A stretch of DNA of 64,000 bases, taken from positions 147,903,009 to 147,967,008 of the forward strand of contig NC_134834.1 of the NCBI RefSeq assembly GCF_004210375.1. The letters run 5' to 3'. The DNA comes from Tachypleus tridentatus. Its lineage: Eukaryota > Arthropoda > Merostomata > Xiphosura > Limulidae. Shown here piece by piece: positions 1 to 14,900 of this stretch (positions are counted from its first letter, which is position 1; each line of letters opens with the position of its first letter). The notes beneath the pieces are model-generated. The model saw nothing but the letters and a program-made list of their open reading frames with translations, ran no database searches and was not told the DNA's origin. Made by a program: the position numbers and the translations under genes.

Positions 1-230
1 TGTAATCTGAGGGTTCTGGGTTTGAATCCCAGTCGCACCAAACAAGCTTGCCCTTTCATCTGTTATAATGTGACAGTCAATCCCACTATTTGCTGGTGAA
101 AGAGTATCCCAAGAGTTGGTGGTGGGTGGTGATGACTAGCTGCCTTCCCTCTAGTCTTACCCTGCTAAATTAGAGTTGGTTAGCACAGAGATCCCTCGTG
201 TAGCTTTGTGCAATATTTAAAAACAAAACA
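1..230 (+). repeat. SINE family A copy, 5'-truncated by the window edge
   Basis: The copy begins inside the tRNA-like head (TAATCTGAGGGT...GGTTTGAATCCCAGT, B box) and continues through the family body (GAGTTGGTGGTGGGTGGTG, GACTAGCTGCCTTCCCTCTA) to the tail TCCCTCGTGTAGCTTTG and an A-rich end. Confidence 0.85.
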
Positions 231-1352
231 CATCCTGCTCAGGTTATCACTTCAGTGTTGCTAATCACATACATATTCTGTTAGAAATACTTTTTGATTG
301 ATGTTTGAAGCATGAAATGGTCAATTCTGTGAAATCTAAATATACAAAAATAGCAGCATGTTTGACAAGGTTCAAAAGAAGTCTAAAAAAATCACACTAT
401 TGTGACTCTTGAATACAAATTTAAATGATAAAGTCTTAATAAACAGAGCTGTGAATATTAGGTGTAAGTGCCTGTTCATATTTAGCATGTTATAAGATCA
501 TCCAGTTTAAGACTCCAGTAACCACTTAGGTTACTAACCATGCCAATAATTTCAGATGTACTCCAGCTTTTGCTCATCTGACAAATAACTGAAGAAATGA
601 CAAGGTGTATTTGAGAGCATTGACATCCCACTTTCAGTACAATTAATTAAAAAAGTTTAAAATGATAACATGGTTCCTCAAAATTAAAAAATCTTCAATC
701 AACACAATTAAAAATGTTTTTTTCATTAAAGTGCTTTTAATCATAAAATTTGCCAATTTTTAATAAAAAAAGTTATTATACTAAAAAGAGAAAAACTCAA
801 GGAGAAATAAAAAAACATAAGTTTTGTTCCAAGTTTATCCATCATATTTGAAAAGAAAAGAAAAAATGTCCAGTACATTTTTTTAGAAAAATGCAAGCAC
901 AGAACTTTTAATAAAGAAAAATAAAATACATGAAAAACTACAAAGAAATGAAAGAAACAAAAATATATCACAAAAGTACCAGCTTTGTGAAGAACTGGTG
1001 GTCAAAATTAAAGCCCAAAAATCAAATATTAAAATAAAATAATAAAAATATAGTATACTGCTAGCACTGAACTCTAGTTCATGGATGACAAACATAAATA
1101 ACGTTTAGGTAGCTTACCAAATAATAATAGAAGTTTGTACAGTATAGGTGTGTATAAATTGAACGTACACTTCACTTTTACAAACATTTTTGGCATTTAA
1201 AGCCTCCAAACAAACCATGCTAAACCAGATGTTAAATAGGAATTCGCCTTTAGGTTTTTGACAGAAATAACCAATCAAACTGCTTTTTGAACACAAATAA
1301 AAAAATAACTACATAAAGGTAATATAAAGCATGTTATATGGGCTCAAAAATA
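231..1352. other. AT-rich flank, no gene seen
   Basis: Very AT-rich with almost no CpG. The overlapping minus-strand frames at 741-1095 are Phe/Tyr/Leu-rich translations of A-runs, and I see no domain or splice structure in them. Confidence 0.5.
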
Positions 1353-1657
1353 TACAGTGTGGCCCATATGTCCCTACCCATCCATATATCTTATGTATCC
1401 AGTGTATCTGTGTGGTGTCCCTCATTCTCGCTGCATAATATTATGCAATGCCATGTTCTGTGAAACATTTTCCTCAACATAGCAGGGGTTATTGTTCCAA
1501 ATGCTGTGATAACAGCTGCCTTCAACTCATCATTAGTATTATAACATTGTTTATAATAACATATGGATGGGTATGGATTTACAGGCCACCCTGTAGAAAT
1601 AATTTCAAATTTTTTAGTTGTTCTTGTTCCTTGAGTCATGTAGATTATCTGTGACAT
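1353..1657 (-). pseudogene. mariner/Tc-like transposase C-terminal remnant
   Basis: An 88-codon minus-strand frame at 1391-1657 contains NDELKAAVITAFGTITPAML followed by RTWHCIILCSENEGHHTDTL. This is the pattern seen at the C-terminus of mariner-superfamily transposases (helical region, then R-x-x-x-C, then GxH near the end). The catalytic DDE/D core is absent. The element end may be the TACAGTGTGGCCCATATGTC stretch near 1354, just beyond the stop, which resembles a terminal inverted repeat. No matching second end was seen. It is a fossil fragment. Confidence 0.55.
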
Positions 1658-4600
1658 TAGTGAATGTTGTTACTAACATTTTATATATCCGTTTTTAAAA
1701 TACTATTCTACACATCATGTACTTGCATTGCTCTGCTATCAAAATTTATTGTTTATTTATATCAGGTATATTGGGATTTACAATGGACTATGAAAGCAAG
1801 TTAAGACACCAAGGGGTTTGTTACTCAAAAATAAAGAAAACACGATGTGAAATAAGATGTCAAAAAGGAGTAGGGTTTAATATTTTATTTCACAAAAACA
1901 ATAACTTTATATAATTAGGTTTGTGTTCCATGCCAGGATGTTCTGACTTATTATAGATATATTCAAAATACAACGGAAGCCAACATTATCTGAGCAACTT
2001 CAAATAGTTGTGTATTGTATTGGGTAATACAATTGTGGTAGAAGGAACAGGTAATGATATATCTATCTAAAAAGTAAAAGTGGTTCAGTAAAGTTAGTGA
2101 TGTCTACAGGAGAATGTGACAGATAAACTGAATTGTGGAATGACAAGCTAGGTTGGAGATTGTGTATGTGTGACTTGGTGAGCAGAAATGATTAGAAAAA
2201 CTGAGAGGTCCCTTGACAAAAAGAGATGAAACATGAAGTTCTGAAATAACGTGATTGAAATGTATTTGTTTATAACAGTTAAATGGATACTTGCTTCCTG
2301 AAAAAAAACCAAAAAAACAGGGAAATGAGCCACTTCCTTAAAAAATAACCAATTGAAAGGTGTAATTCTGTTTTGTTGTTTTATGCTGTTTACACAACTT
2401 ATTTTTTTGTTTCTTTGTTATATGTGTTAACATTAATTGTAAGAAATACACTCTTCATAAGTAAATTCAAACTATTACTTGTCAGGTATATATTAAATTA
2501 ATAAACGTAAAGTAGAATTTGTAAATCAATTGGTTTTATCAAATCTTTTCTGATAACTAGACTACAAGGATATTAATCTCAGAGTAGTTAATTCTTCATC
2601 TGAATCATTAAAGATATTTATGTTGGGACATTAATATTTTACATGGGGGATCCATCTAAAACCTTAAAAAAAATCCCTTTACTGGTTAATTTTATTACAA
2701 CTTAGGTCAACTGTATGTAAAGAATGCACGAAATTAACACAACATGTATGAAGAAGAAGAACATTACATTTTATAGAAAGTTTTAAACATGTCTGTAGTT
2801 ATAAGAAGAGAAAGTACAAGTTAATATATCAAAGTAGAAATTTTTGCATCTAACGTTTTTTTTTAATTATAATGTTGAACAACTGATCTTGAATAACATT
2901 AAAGCATATAAATCTATTGGGATAATTCTTCTAATTCAGGTTTATTTATTAGTAATTATGGTAAACTATAAGAACCTAATTATTATTAAAATGAACTACT
3001 GAAAGTCAATTTTATGTCTGGGACTGGAAGACATAACTTACAAACTGATTATCAGTGGTACATTTATTTGTGGAGACACGAATCAACATTGAATGATACT
3101 AGAAGTATTTCCACATATACCAAAATAAATCGAAAATCAAGATGGAGAGGAAAAAGTCACACTTGATTAAACTTTAAATGAATGAACTATGAAAATAAGA
3201 CCAAACATGAAAGAAAAGTTCAAAGTTTCATCAAAACTGACTTTATCAGGAATTATAAAAGAATAGTTAAGTACAACAGTAAACTTAGGAGAAGATGTAC
3301 AACATATTTGGTTTTGCCCAAGATTAACCAAAAAACATCAAAACCTTGGAAAATGGTGAATTTCAACAGAAGATATGGTTCCAGTTAAATGACCTTCATC
3401 AAGAAAAAACAGTAAAATATAACAAGAGATTTAATTCCTATATTTTACCATCTAATTATCTTCTGACTGGAAAAGGTGTTAAAATACAACAGTTATGGGA
3501 GATGAGGGTCAAATTCCTGGCCGTTACAGAATCTTTATGAGGCTAGGAGAGAAAAACTTGCACATTCACTCGAAGACTAGTTGCAAGAGAAGACGCAAGT
3601 TCCTGGTTTACTGCAAACTTAACAGTAAGTAGGAAGAATATGAAGAAATGGAATAAACATCAGAACGAAGATAACATTAAGTTAGAGACAAAAGTGAAAA
3701 CAATTAGATATAAAAATAAATTGATGACTTGTTTATCACAAGGGAAAATTGTATTTATAACATGAGATCATCTTAAAAAATTAATTATTACACAGTTTTT
3801 TAGAAAGCTGTATAAAGAAATTTGAGATGGAAAACAGTATATTTTTCCTTTCTCTCTCTCTCTCATGTTTATGACACATTATTCAACTTTTTATCTCTCT
3901 CAACAAAATTTGGCAAGAAACATAATTTTTTGTAATGTTTTTTATCATCGTTAAATGCCACATTTTGTCAGCTTGAAAACAAGTGGAAAATATTGAAGTA
4001 AGAAAATAAAACAAAGTAAATACTTGATAAGTAACTGAAACATATCTTTTTTTGGTTATTTACACTATTTCATGTGAGTCAGATGTTTACAGCTTCTAGC
4101 TTAGTGTTTCATTGATTTAATCCACTCACAAAAATTGCTTTTTATAATAATACCATTTTTTAGGCATTATCACTAACTACAATACGCTGTGAAAAATATA
4201 AATTGTCATCAGCTTTATGCTAAAATGTACAGTAGAAAAATTCTTAGGCATTGCATCCAAAGCACGGACTGTTCTTTCACATCTTTCAATTTCTGCAAAG
4301 CCATAGCTTTTTATTTAGACACAACCAGTGTAATTTGTTTTCTACACTTACCACATTACACACTTACTTAAACTCACAATATTTAGGCAATAGAGCTTGC
4401 AATACAGAAATCCAGTTAGCACTGAGACTATGCACCAAAAAACTCTCATAAAGAGGGAAGTTTATTTATTGTAAAGGTTTCAACATTTAAAGTTCATACC
4501 TGTCACCTGTTTTGTAATAATTAATGCAGAATAGTATATTGCCAAAAAGAAGAGTTCCTTATTGATAGCATGATATTTTGATCAGTGGTACCTGAATTGT

Positions 4601-4733
4601 ATTTTGTTTTTTTCCCACTGAGGCTAAGTAAAGAAATCTGTTATTTAACTTTCCCTCCCCACGTCTTTGTTTATCGTTTTCCACTTATTATGGAGTTTTA
4701 ATTTAATCCTGGTTATTTTCATGTCTCATTATG
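1658..4733. other. Downstream flank of the zinc-finger gene, no gene seen
   Basis: AT-rich sequence with short frames only (longest about 68 codons), none recognisable. A (CT)n microsatellite is at 3848-3864. Confidence 0.5.
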
Positions 4734-4764
4734 TTTATTTGTACCTAGATTTTCATATTTTATT
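4734..4764 (-). terminator. Candidate polyadenylation signals of the zinc-finger gene
   Basis: Two AATAAA hexamers on the minus strand (4759-4764 and 4734-4739) lie about 860-890 nt past the stop codon. They are the nearest I noticed, but AATAAA is common by chance in DNA this AT-rich. Confidence 0.25.
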
Positions 4765-5620
4765 GTGTTAATTCATACCTTGGATCAAGGTCAAATTAAG
4801 GTGTTTTTCTGGGGGGTCTATACACCAGGCCTGAGCTCAAAAAACAACTCTTTATGAACTTGAGATTATAAGTAGGCCAAGTAGAAAAAATTTAGCCCCG
4901 GCATTACTATACTTTCTTATTAGTCCTCAGTGTTGGGATGTTTGTCAAGTAGATTGACCAACAAGTTCTGTTTAGCTTTAACGGTGATCTTACATTAATG
5001 AACAGTATTTACGAACATGTCAACTTTGTTCATTGGTTTGTGTGTGATAGATTCTTCTCAGTAAGAGAGCTTTAGAATCATATTTACGTAGGAAATAATT
5101 TATAAGAGCTATTTCAATGAATAACTCTCTTAGATTTTTAACATATCTTCATGTTTTTAACACTAAATCTCTATGAATCCACTGAAGTATTAACACATAC
5201 ACAATATTAAAAAACTACTGAGTATCAGTTACCTTGCACACTATATGGGTGAAAGAGGAGCTTGTTAATCATTGTCATAATAAGTATGAGGCTCCTGAAA
5301 GTGTATGTGTCACATAGAAGAACGTGTGTGTGTATATATATATAATATCAACTTTCTTTTTTCATTTTAGAGTGCTAATGTGGTTATCTCATCACAGCAC
5401 TTTCAACACAAACTACATGCTATACCATAACTTGCACAGTGCCTTCTGTGAGGCTTAAGTTAAATTAATAAAGCTAGTACACTAAAACGTATCTTGCTAT
5501 ATATGCACAACGTCACTATCACAGTTAATAACATTAATGGTGGCTAAAGAAACATGTAAGCAGGAAGAGAAAATCACTGGCTATACAAATCTAAGTACAT
5601 CAAGAGCTAATAGTCTAAAG
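4765..5620 (-). other. Probable 3' UTR of the zinc-finger gene
   Basis: This lies between the TAA at 5621 and the first AATAAA candidates. No ORF of note. Its extent depends on the true polyadenylation site. Confidence 0.4.
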
Positions 5621-5934
5621 TTACTGTGAATGTTGTCGAGCATTCAGTCCACTTAACCCCAGGTGTGATACAAGTGACCTAGGTGATAAGGAAGAGTGGG
5701 CAGGGCCAGAGCAGTCATTTCCCCCTGTAGGGGGCACTGTTCCCAAGTTTCTATGGTTACCATTATTATTTGAAGGAAGAAGAGGAATTCCCTCCATTGT
5801 GGTTGGTGTGTTGCTGCTCTCGGTGGTTCCGGCTTCTTTCTCTCTCCTCTCGGCAGCTGCTCGACTCAACACGTACTGAGCAGCAAATTGATGCTTGGGG
5901 TCCATCCTCATTTGTTCCATGTGATGGAGAAGGC
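5621..5934 (-). CDS. Zinc-finger gene exon E (last coding exon)
   Basis: The acceptor TTGTTTTCTAG is followed by GC CTT CTC CAT, completing the Gly codon from exon D. It encodes GLLHHMEQMRMDPKHQFAAQ, which finishes the last finger and carries the strongly conserved post-finger block, then YVLSRAAAERREKEAG and a low-complexity Thr/Ser/Asn/Pro tail ending in ARQHSQ and TAA at 5621-5623. Two overlapping open frames on either strand across 5766-6020 are shadows, since the splice-compatible frame carries all the conservation. Confidence 0.92.
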
Positions 5935-8900
5935 CTAGAAAACAATGTAAACATTATTGAAGTCTGTCTACAAAGTAATTTCCTAGTTAAAGCATGACAG
6001 TGTTGCAGTATCTCCAGCAACCCTAAAAGGAGAAAAGAAACTTTATGTGTTATAAATAACTGGTAAAGTCACATCCAGATGTGGGCTGGATAATAAATCA
6101 TTCATATAATACTGATGGTGTTTAGATTCACAAGTTTGGAAAGAATGCCAGGTGTGAGATTTTTAAGGCATCATTGTACACATCTACATCTCCAGATAGA
6201 TTGTAACCAACCTTGTCTTACCAGGACCTGTGATCTGGATGTATATTTTAATAATCAAGTCTATAATAATGAGCACTTTATTTTAGAATATCTTTGTTGT
6301 TTGCAATGTTGAACAAAAAGTTAGCTCTAGATACCCTACAATTTTACCCAAATATCAGTTTACCTCTAAGAAGATTTTTTTTTCCTTCTTCTTCTTCCAG
6401 TCTGGAAAGCCTGAAATTTATTCTAATGTTCCCATCTGAACAATAATACTAAAATAATTTTATAGTATGCCACTACCATTAGAACAACTCAACACTGGGT
6501 AATATTGACATAGTCATTAAAATAGTGCAGGATTATACAGTAATGAACAAAATATATTAATATTGAATGTGTAGTGTGTAAAAGAAATATGAAAACTAAA
6601 GCTCGATGGGGTTAACAACCACTTACTGGGACAAAGAACTAGTTTCAACTGAAATCAGTACCCAAGTTGGCTTTCACTTGAATGCATTGTTATGCTGGTT
6701 TTGGTCAAAAGAACCACTGTTCTCTTGAGTTTTGTAATGCTATGGTAATTCTAACAGTGACAGATTTTATCATTAAATGGCAGTATGTGTCATTCTTCCA
6801 CCAATTGATGGGGCAATCCACCATTTGAACAATTGCAATAGTCTTACATAATTTTTTTTTTACAAAATATTCTGTCCTCTATAGCACTTAAAATTTTATA
6901 CTTCTGTAGCTAAAATGCAAATACTTTAAAATATTATGAGCAAAACAATTTGCAAAAGTAAATGCTCTCTGTAGTTTTTTTTTAAGGAACACACCTTAAC
7001 AATTTGTGCAATAAAATCCAAAAATTAAGTTTAAAGATATGGAATGTACAAGTTAGGTAAGTGTGTTTAATGAATGAAATTTTGAATTTTCTACACTTAC
7101 TTAAATGAATTTTCAAAGGGCTCATTACTCAACTTCAGACAGTTTTACATTAAGTAGGACATTTTCTTGTATATTGCATTTATTACTTGACTTTTTTCTT
7201 TTCCTAAATAAGTGTACTAACCATTCTCTTGTGTAAAGACACTTTGGCACACAGAACAGGGCCAAACACGTAGTGTTGAGTTGGCAGATGTTGATTCAGG
7301 ATGGCTGGATATGTGCTTTCGAAGAGACCCTTCATTGACGTAACTCTTACCACATACAGGACAGTGATGGTTTGTTGTTCGCCGCTTGTCTGGAGGAAAT
7401 GAAGAGAGATCTACCTCTTATTAGATACACACAGCTTCAACATTATTTATGAAGTTAAATGATGTTTAAATTAACATTATATTTATTCAACCATTGGTCA
7501 GACTTGTACACTGATGTAACTTATTGTAGACCTGCATTATACATGAGGCTCAAATCTATAAAAATAGAAATGTATGATAAACTTACTTTCACAAAGCAAC
7601 TCAGTACGTGTGATAGCCAACACAGACTCAAGTACTTCATGAAAACACACTGACTGATCCATAAATTCTATATGCTTCACATAACTGTGTATATATAAAC
7701 TACCTCCAAATATAGTAGAAAACTTTTTTCACATCCTTAGGTATTCTAAGCCTATCTTAGTAAATCTTTTGATGTTGGTCATCATTACGGCCCACAGTTC
7801 CTTCCAGCTAACATTAAAAACGTACTGATTCACCTGGCAAGGTGTGGAGTGACCTCTAGGACTTCTGAGATTTCTTATCAACTATCGGTTAAATATTACA
7901 AATGCAACACATATAACTATCTGACAAAAAAAAGTAACCAAATTAAGAACTTGTCAGTGACATGTCTTGTAGTGGGGGTGAAAAGTAAAGGTTTTTGTTT
8001 GTATCCATCATACTGAAAGAATGTTTCAGGTTTCTCAGCTTTACAACCACATTTAATAATCAAATATTCTTCCCTTGGGATTGTTTAGGCCAGATATAAC
8101 TGATTAATTGGATAATACTGAATATCCCATATTGTAGTTTTGAGCAGTATCACTTTGATGACGTTATTGTTGACTTGTTGAACTGATAAGAGCTGATGTA
8201 TTTCAAAACTTCAGTGTTCTACTAATTACATTGTGGGATTCATTATCCAGTATAAACTAGTTTTCATTTTACAATCTATTAGATTTCATTTCATGCTTTT
8301 GAAACAATTGGAATTATCATTCAGTGGGGTGTGTTTACGTTATTATGTATTTGACCCTTTTATACATTCCAACAGAAAATTCTACCCATAATAACTCCAT
8401 CTTCAGAACAACAAGAGCAAAAGCATATCTTGGTAATTTAATATTTTCTAACATATATCATCCATTAATATTTGCTATCTGAGTTTAACCCAGAAAATTC
8501 TCATCAAGGGTGAAGAACTTATATCACAAGTTATAAATCAATGATGCAGAAAAAAAAAATGATCCATGTAACTTAAAGCTAGAAATTCATAAAGCCACAT
8601 GAATTTAAATTAAATTGTAAAGCTACTAATGAATTACAAGACACATTGATAATGGTAACCAAATTCTGCAGTTTCTTCACTTAGACTTGTCTTACACCTA
8701 ACAAAAATTTGGTAGAAAATATTGATAAAGAGAAACTTAAAATGTTGTTTGAAATCGAACATTAATATGGATTTGACAAATCAGTAGGCTAAGCCTACTG
8801 TTCTGAGATGTGTTCACAATTTCAGATCTAAGTCATTTATTTCTAATTTGATGAACAAAAGTCACAAAAGATCAAATGTTATCTTAACTGGGTTCTCCTG

Positions 8901-11900
8901 TTACCTTTACCATTGACTTCAGAGAGAAAATTAAAAAAAACATTGCATTTATCTGAGTGTTTTTAATATACTCTGTGCCAACGGTTTTGGGAGGATGTGG
9001 GTAAATGTTTGTTATTAGAAACCACTAAAGAGTTCTGAAAGAATTAAGTACATTAGCAACTATGAGGTGAATTAACATTTAGTTTCATGAGGTAGACTCA
9101 TAAATAAGGATGTCTATTTACTGCATAAGAAGTGTGAGTTTTGTGAGATAGAGTCGTGAACAAGACTGTCTGTTTACTGTGCAAGAAGGGTTAATTCTGA
9201 TTTACCTGAGGTACATGTCTGAACAAAAATATGTTTTTACTAACAGAAATATTGAATCTAAATTTTTTACAGTGTCTTACGTGACCTGTACTTCCATAAC
9301 AATAAATTTACTACAATGTTTTTAATAGAAAACTCAATATCTTCTCCATCTGAGCAATATTTCCCATATATAACATCTTGATTTCCATCTTATTTGCACC
9401 TGAGCATAAAAACAGTAATAATGTTTTGAGCTAACTATGTATCTAGGCAACTGACAACAAAGTGATTCTCAATACACCGAAAACAGATTTTTAAAAACTA
9501 TTACAGGAGCTAAGAAACTAAAGCTGTATCATTAGCAATTCTGCTGTCCATCTTTTAACTAAAATATTTTTTTAAACTGTGGTTCAGATGAAGAGTAACT
9601 TTTTCCTCTACCTGTTCAACCTCACAACATGGTTGTTGCTTTCTAATCCACTACTTTCTTCCATAGTAGTTGGTTTTAATATGTTCTTTTCCCAACTCTC
9701 TACCTGATATACTTTTATCTTGACTTTCAATTTGGAGTAAGATATTGTAATAGAATTGGCATTTATTGTCTCTTCTTGACTACACAGTAAAGAAATAATA
9801 AATGACATTGCTTGTTGGTTTATGTAGTTTCTGAAATTGCTTCTAAAGTTGTAGCTTTAGAATATTCTAGATATTTATAAAATTTCTATAACTTACCTGC
9901 ACATTTCATAGAAGAAGATCAGATAAGAGCTCTGGGGTGAGGGTGCACCACTGGTGGTATAATTAGGTAAAAAGAGAAATCAAAACATTCATAATGCAAA
10001 AGCCATGGGAGGTTAAATTGAGGAGTTATACAATGAGGCAGGTACTTTGCGTTACAGTCATTGTCATTCAAGCTGTGCTGTCTGACATAAAAGGAAATGG
10101 AGTGTAAATCAGATGTATGGCTGCAGAAGACTACCTTCCAAAGTTTCAAGATTTTTACACAAAAGGCTAAGAGGTCAATGTGGTATTTACAGAAAATGGG
10201 TGCAAGACACATTACCTGGTACTTTAGAAGTGGCATAATTAGATTGGTAAACTATCAGAACCTGCTCTGATTTTTTTCTTACTTGGTATTCCTGAAGCAT
10301 TTGGATCCTTGTGAGTGACACGCATGTGGTCCATGAGAGCCTCTCCATTCATGCAAATTTTGTGACAGACAGGACAAGACTGCGAGCTTGGTCCACCAAA
10401 TAAAGATGCATGTTGCTAGGAAAAATAACTCTGAATGAGATTACAAACACCATCTACAGTGACACATCTAGTACTAAACTTTAACAATCTGTTTTTATTG
10501 AATAGGTAAATTTAGTTTTTTCTTTGTATATTCAATTTTTACCACTTGTTTAAATACATCTTGCATTTTTACACATTTAAGACATAATTAATGCATGTGA
10601 TTTCCCAGTCTGAAACCTGCAACTCAAAACTTAAGTTTATAGTTTTTCCTAATTTAGAAGAGGTAAAAGAAGGCAACTACCCACCATCAATTCTCAACTT
10701 ACTTTAATCTAGGCATATACAAACACAGAGTACCAGGATGCCATAGCAACTAAAAGTTTCAACATGGCAACTAGTATTTTCTTGATTTTATTTGTGCATC
10801 CAGTAAACAGAACTCAAACCTAGAACAGTTCTCAACTTTTGAGTCATAAATTGAACTTTGCTTCTACAATTTTAAAGATGAATTCAGGAATGTGAAGTAT
10901 CATGGTTGTACAAGTTACTAGTTTGGTGACTTTTGTTTCTTCTTTGCCTCAATCCAACAAATCATTGCACAAGATTTTGCAGTTATTGGTATCATATAAT
11001 TGTTATCATGTACTCATTGTTATGAAAGTAAAATAAATATACACTGGTGTATTAACTATCTGTGATGATCTGGGTAAACAAAAAAAAATGCAGATAACAG
11101 AAATAGCCAATAATCTAGGTGCTAGTGTATCTTGCTAATTATCCCACTGTTCAAATAATTTTTTTGCAATTTATTTAAGTTCCTTGTTTTAAATTAAAAC
11201 CTTTTTAAAGTTGTTGGATCATGTCATCATGGAAAAATTATAAAAGTCATTATAATCATAAAATCCAAGTGTCGGTTGATCAGTTAATTAGGTGTTAGAA
11301 GTGATATTTCCAAATTACACGAGTTCAGTGCCACTTTTTCTCTTATATCTTATATTTTGATTGACCATTTTTATTTTAGTTGAATTTAATTGCTAACATA
11401 GGCATAAATAGTTCCTAAAGTTTGCACTTTTTCTGCTTTGGACACAAAAATGCATTTGTATTTTATCAATATCTGTGGAAAATAACTTCAAAATTAGTGC
11501 ACATTTATGCTTTGAAATTATTATCAAAAAACCTTTCTTACAACAGATACCAATTATTTGTAGGAAAGAATGTGTAACTGAGTGACTCCCCAACACAATC
11601 TGAACATGCATCTGTGGTTAAGGGACATCCTCCATGTAGCATAGGACAGTGAACAGCAACTAAAGTTGAGTAAAAATCCTTAAGAAACCTTAATGTGTAT
11701 TTTGTTTGTTTTTGTATACTATATTTCTAATTACTAATCAAATAAAGTTAATCAAGCCAGATATATTTTGTATTGCTACCTTAAAAAGGAACAGCTAAAA
11801 ATTAAAGAGGCAAGGCAGTGCTTAAACTGGCCAATTTACAATTTGAACATACACCAGATCCTTCACTCAAAAGCACCAGATATCATGCAAATCCTGAACT

Positions 11901-14900
11901 TTTGAAACCAGAATTAATTTCTGGGGGACAGTTTTTTCAAAACATTCAAATCTAGAATTGTAACATTGCAATTATTTTGGGAAAAGTGCAAAAAAGAAAA
12001 AGAAACAGATGGTGTAGAACCCACTTTATGGTACAAACAATAGTGAAGTTAGGTTACGCATGATTAGCTCCTGAGTTTTTCAGCTGACTCCTAGATCTGA
12101 AAATATTTGTCAAGGCCTGTTTTAATAAGATAGTAGGACTTACTGCCACATAAATATGTCTCCACAGTTGAAAGGATGAGCACATATGGTGACAGGTTTT
12201 GAGCATCCTAACCATCAGGCCATGTCAGTCCCATCACACAAGAAAAAATGGATATCATCAGATTCACTCTTGTACATGTATATTATAAGAAGTCCTTGTA
12301 ACAAATAACTGAAACTATCATCAAGTTGAAATTGTTTTTAAAATGAGTTATTGCTTGACTTAACAATGATGCAATGTGGTTGTAAGAAATGTTTTTTAAA
12401 TATTACTTCTTTTGGATAATAGTGGGAACAAAAGAAAATAATTTTCTGTTCTTTGTTTCATTTTAAAATAATGGTTGTCATTCCATATATTAAAGTATGC
12501 ATGTAGTGTGTGAATAAAGAAAACCTTTATAGCTATCAAAGGAATAAATGGAAGCTATAGGATATCTTCAAAGGAAGGAAACAGATGAACTCATTTTTTG
12601 TTTCAGTTTAAAGTGTAATTTGCTGTGATTACAGAAAAGTAATTTTTTTAATGTAAAACTAAACCATTATGGTTTACAAGAAAATCCTGAAAAGATTTTT
12701 AAAAATTATTCCAAGAAGGGCTGAAGTGTGTGTGAAATTTAGACAGGGAACTTAAATGAATACTAATGAGCTTCCCTGTTGAAAGAGACCATACCATCCC
12801 TAAACTTGACATGTGTGGTTAATTATACTCAAGGACAACAGTTCTATGCTTAAAGTACTAATGAGTGATTTTCTTTTCCTCAACACATAAATTATACTGT
12901 TCAAAATAAACTGACAACTCTGTAAATCCTCAAAGCTGTTCCAGAAGTATTACCAGAAAGTTCTGGTATTGTTTTTTTTATTAACATTTTACAGATAAGT
13001 AAAACAAAAATCCTTCACAACAGGTGCAAGCAGAGAAAAACTATTTGATGTAACAGTGGGTATCAACACAGTGTGCATGAGGTAAAATCAGCCACGAAAA
13101 TATAAACACATTCATCAAGTAACAATGAATGTATTGACTTATGAATTAACTAACTGTTACATAATGACAATGGTCTAGACTCCTCAAGTGTAGGACATTT
13201 CAGAATAAGTACTGCAATAATGAGCAATAAATCTTTGTTATATTTCACTTTAATTTAATAAGTCATACAAAATTGTTTCCAGCATAATTCTAAACCATTC
13301 TGACTTAATTGTATGCTTTTTATTCAGTCTCTCTCTTTCTCTCTCAATTTCAATAAAATATATATAAAATTTAAAAGAGATATGTGTTTTCAATAACTTA
13401 ATAAACATGTTATTGTGACCAAGTTATGGAGAAGTATTCATAACCATATGGGTGTATATATTTTAAGATATAATAAATAGCACAAAGACAATGAATGTTT
13501 AGTATATATGAATAATTTACATGGCACATGTTATTCTATTATTCTCCAAAAATTTTTAACATGTAACTCAATATTTATTAATTTTACACACTTACATGAA
13601 ATCTACCTTGCATATTGGACAGGCCTGAAGTACTACTACACATGAAAACATATTACATTATTATCCTATAGCAACAGACAAACAAATACTTGTTGTAATG
13701 TGATGCAAAATATTCAAATTGTGATGCATTACACATCATCTGGGATCAAATAGAGATTACATACAAAGTGTTTGGACACTTACATACTATGCACAGCTAT
13801 GAGAGCTATAATTGGTAACATAGAAGTGATAGAAAGAAAGCAAATAAATATGTTATACAAGGTTGAGTACATTATATTAAAATATAAATGTGTAAACTAG
13901 GTAATAAGTCATGATAACCACAGTTTGTATAAAGTTGCTGTGAAATGGTATGTGTTTAACACTATATTTTGACATCATTTGGTATTTCACAGTTGGTGTG
14001 AGGTCAGTGAAAACTAATTGCTTTTGAGAAGGGTGTATGATAGCCCTTTATGATGCAAGATATTTATACACTGAGATCAGAAAGACATGTTCAGCATGAG
14101 GATTTAGAATTTCAAGGATGGGATATCAATTATTCTTAATGGAATTGGAAAGTATAAGAACATTGAATAACCTAAAATGCTGAGAACATTAAAAAATAGA
14201 CTTGCAACAATTCCAGCTTCATAAACGAAATGCACCATCTTTAAACAGGTGAAAATCTATACACATGTAAATTAGTGGCAAAAGCCATCCTTTTATTCCA
14301 GGCAACAGTATGCAAGACAATGAGGATCCCCCTTTGGAAAAGTGACACAAATTAATACAATGACATATTGGTTCAACAAATGCATACTCAAGCAGCTGGG
14401 GAATGAAACGAGTACACACTGGTCAAGTGACCAAACACAAGTCTTGTGAATTTCTGTGAAATTGTACCATTGGAATTGGTGTCATCCTTGTACTCTAGAG
14501 GGAATGGAAACCTGCAAAGAGGATGGGTATATCTGAACATATGACAACAGTGTCCTTCACAATGGAAATTACACTGCAGGGCTGTTGCCAAGATAAATGG
14601 TTATTAGAGTGAGCAATGACTTAATGTGGATCCAAAATAATTTTAATATAATGTATTTTAACCTTTATATATTTACCATTATTACAGTCACTTCTGAGAC
14701 AATAACAAAACTAAAAATTTGAAGACAGTTTTACTAATTAATGAAGAAATCTTTATTATAAATGTATGATGTTTCAACCAGTTGTGTCGACTTCAAATAC
14801 AAATAGTTTACAGAGATGCATGAATATATGTACAGTATGGAACAGAGAAATCACATGACTAAATACTGCTTCACAGCCTAGTGTAAGTGTTTAGGTACAT

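Noticed and set aside
741..1095. Membrane protein genes on the minus strand
   Set aside because: The Phe/Leu/Tyr-rich peptides come from A-rich DNA on the plus strand, with no splice signals or conserved motif.
5766..6020. Second protein overlapping zinc-finger exon E
   Set aside because: The frame crosses the exon E acceptor and loses all family similarity, so it is a shadow.
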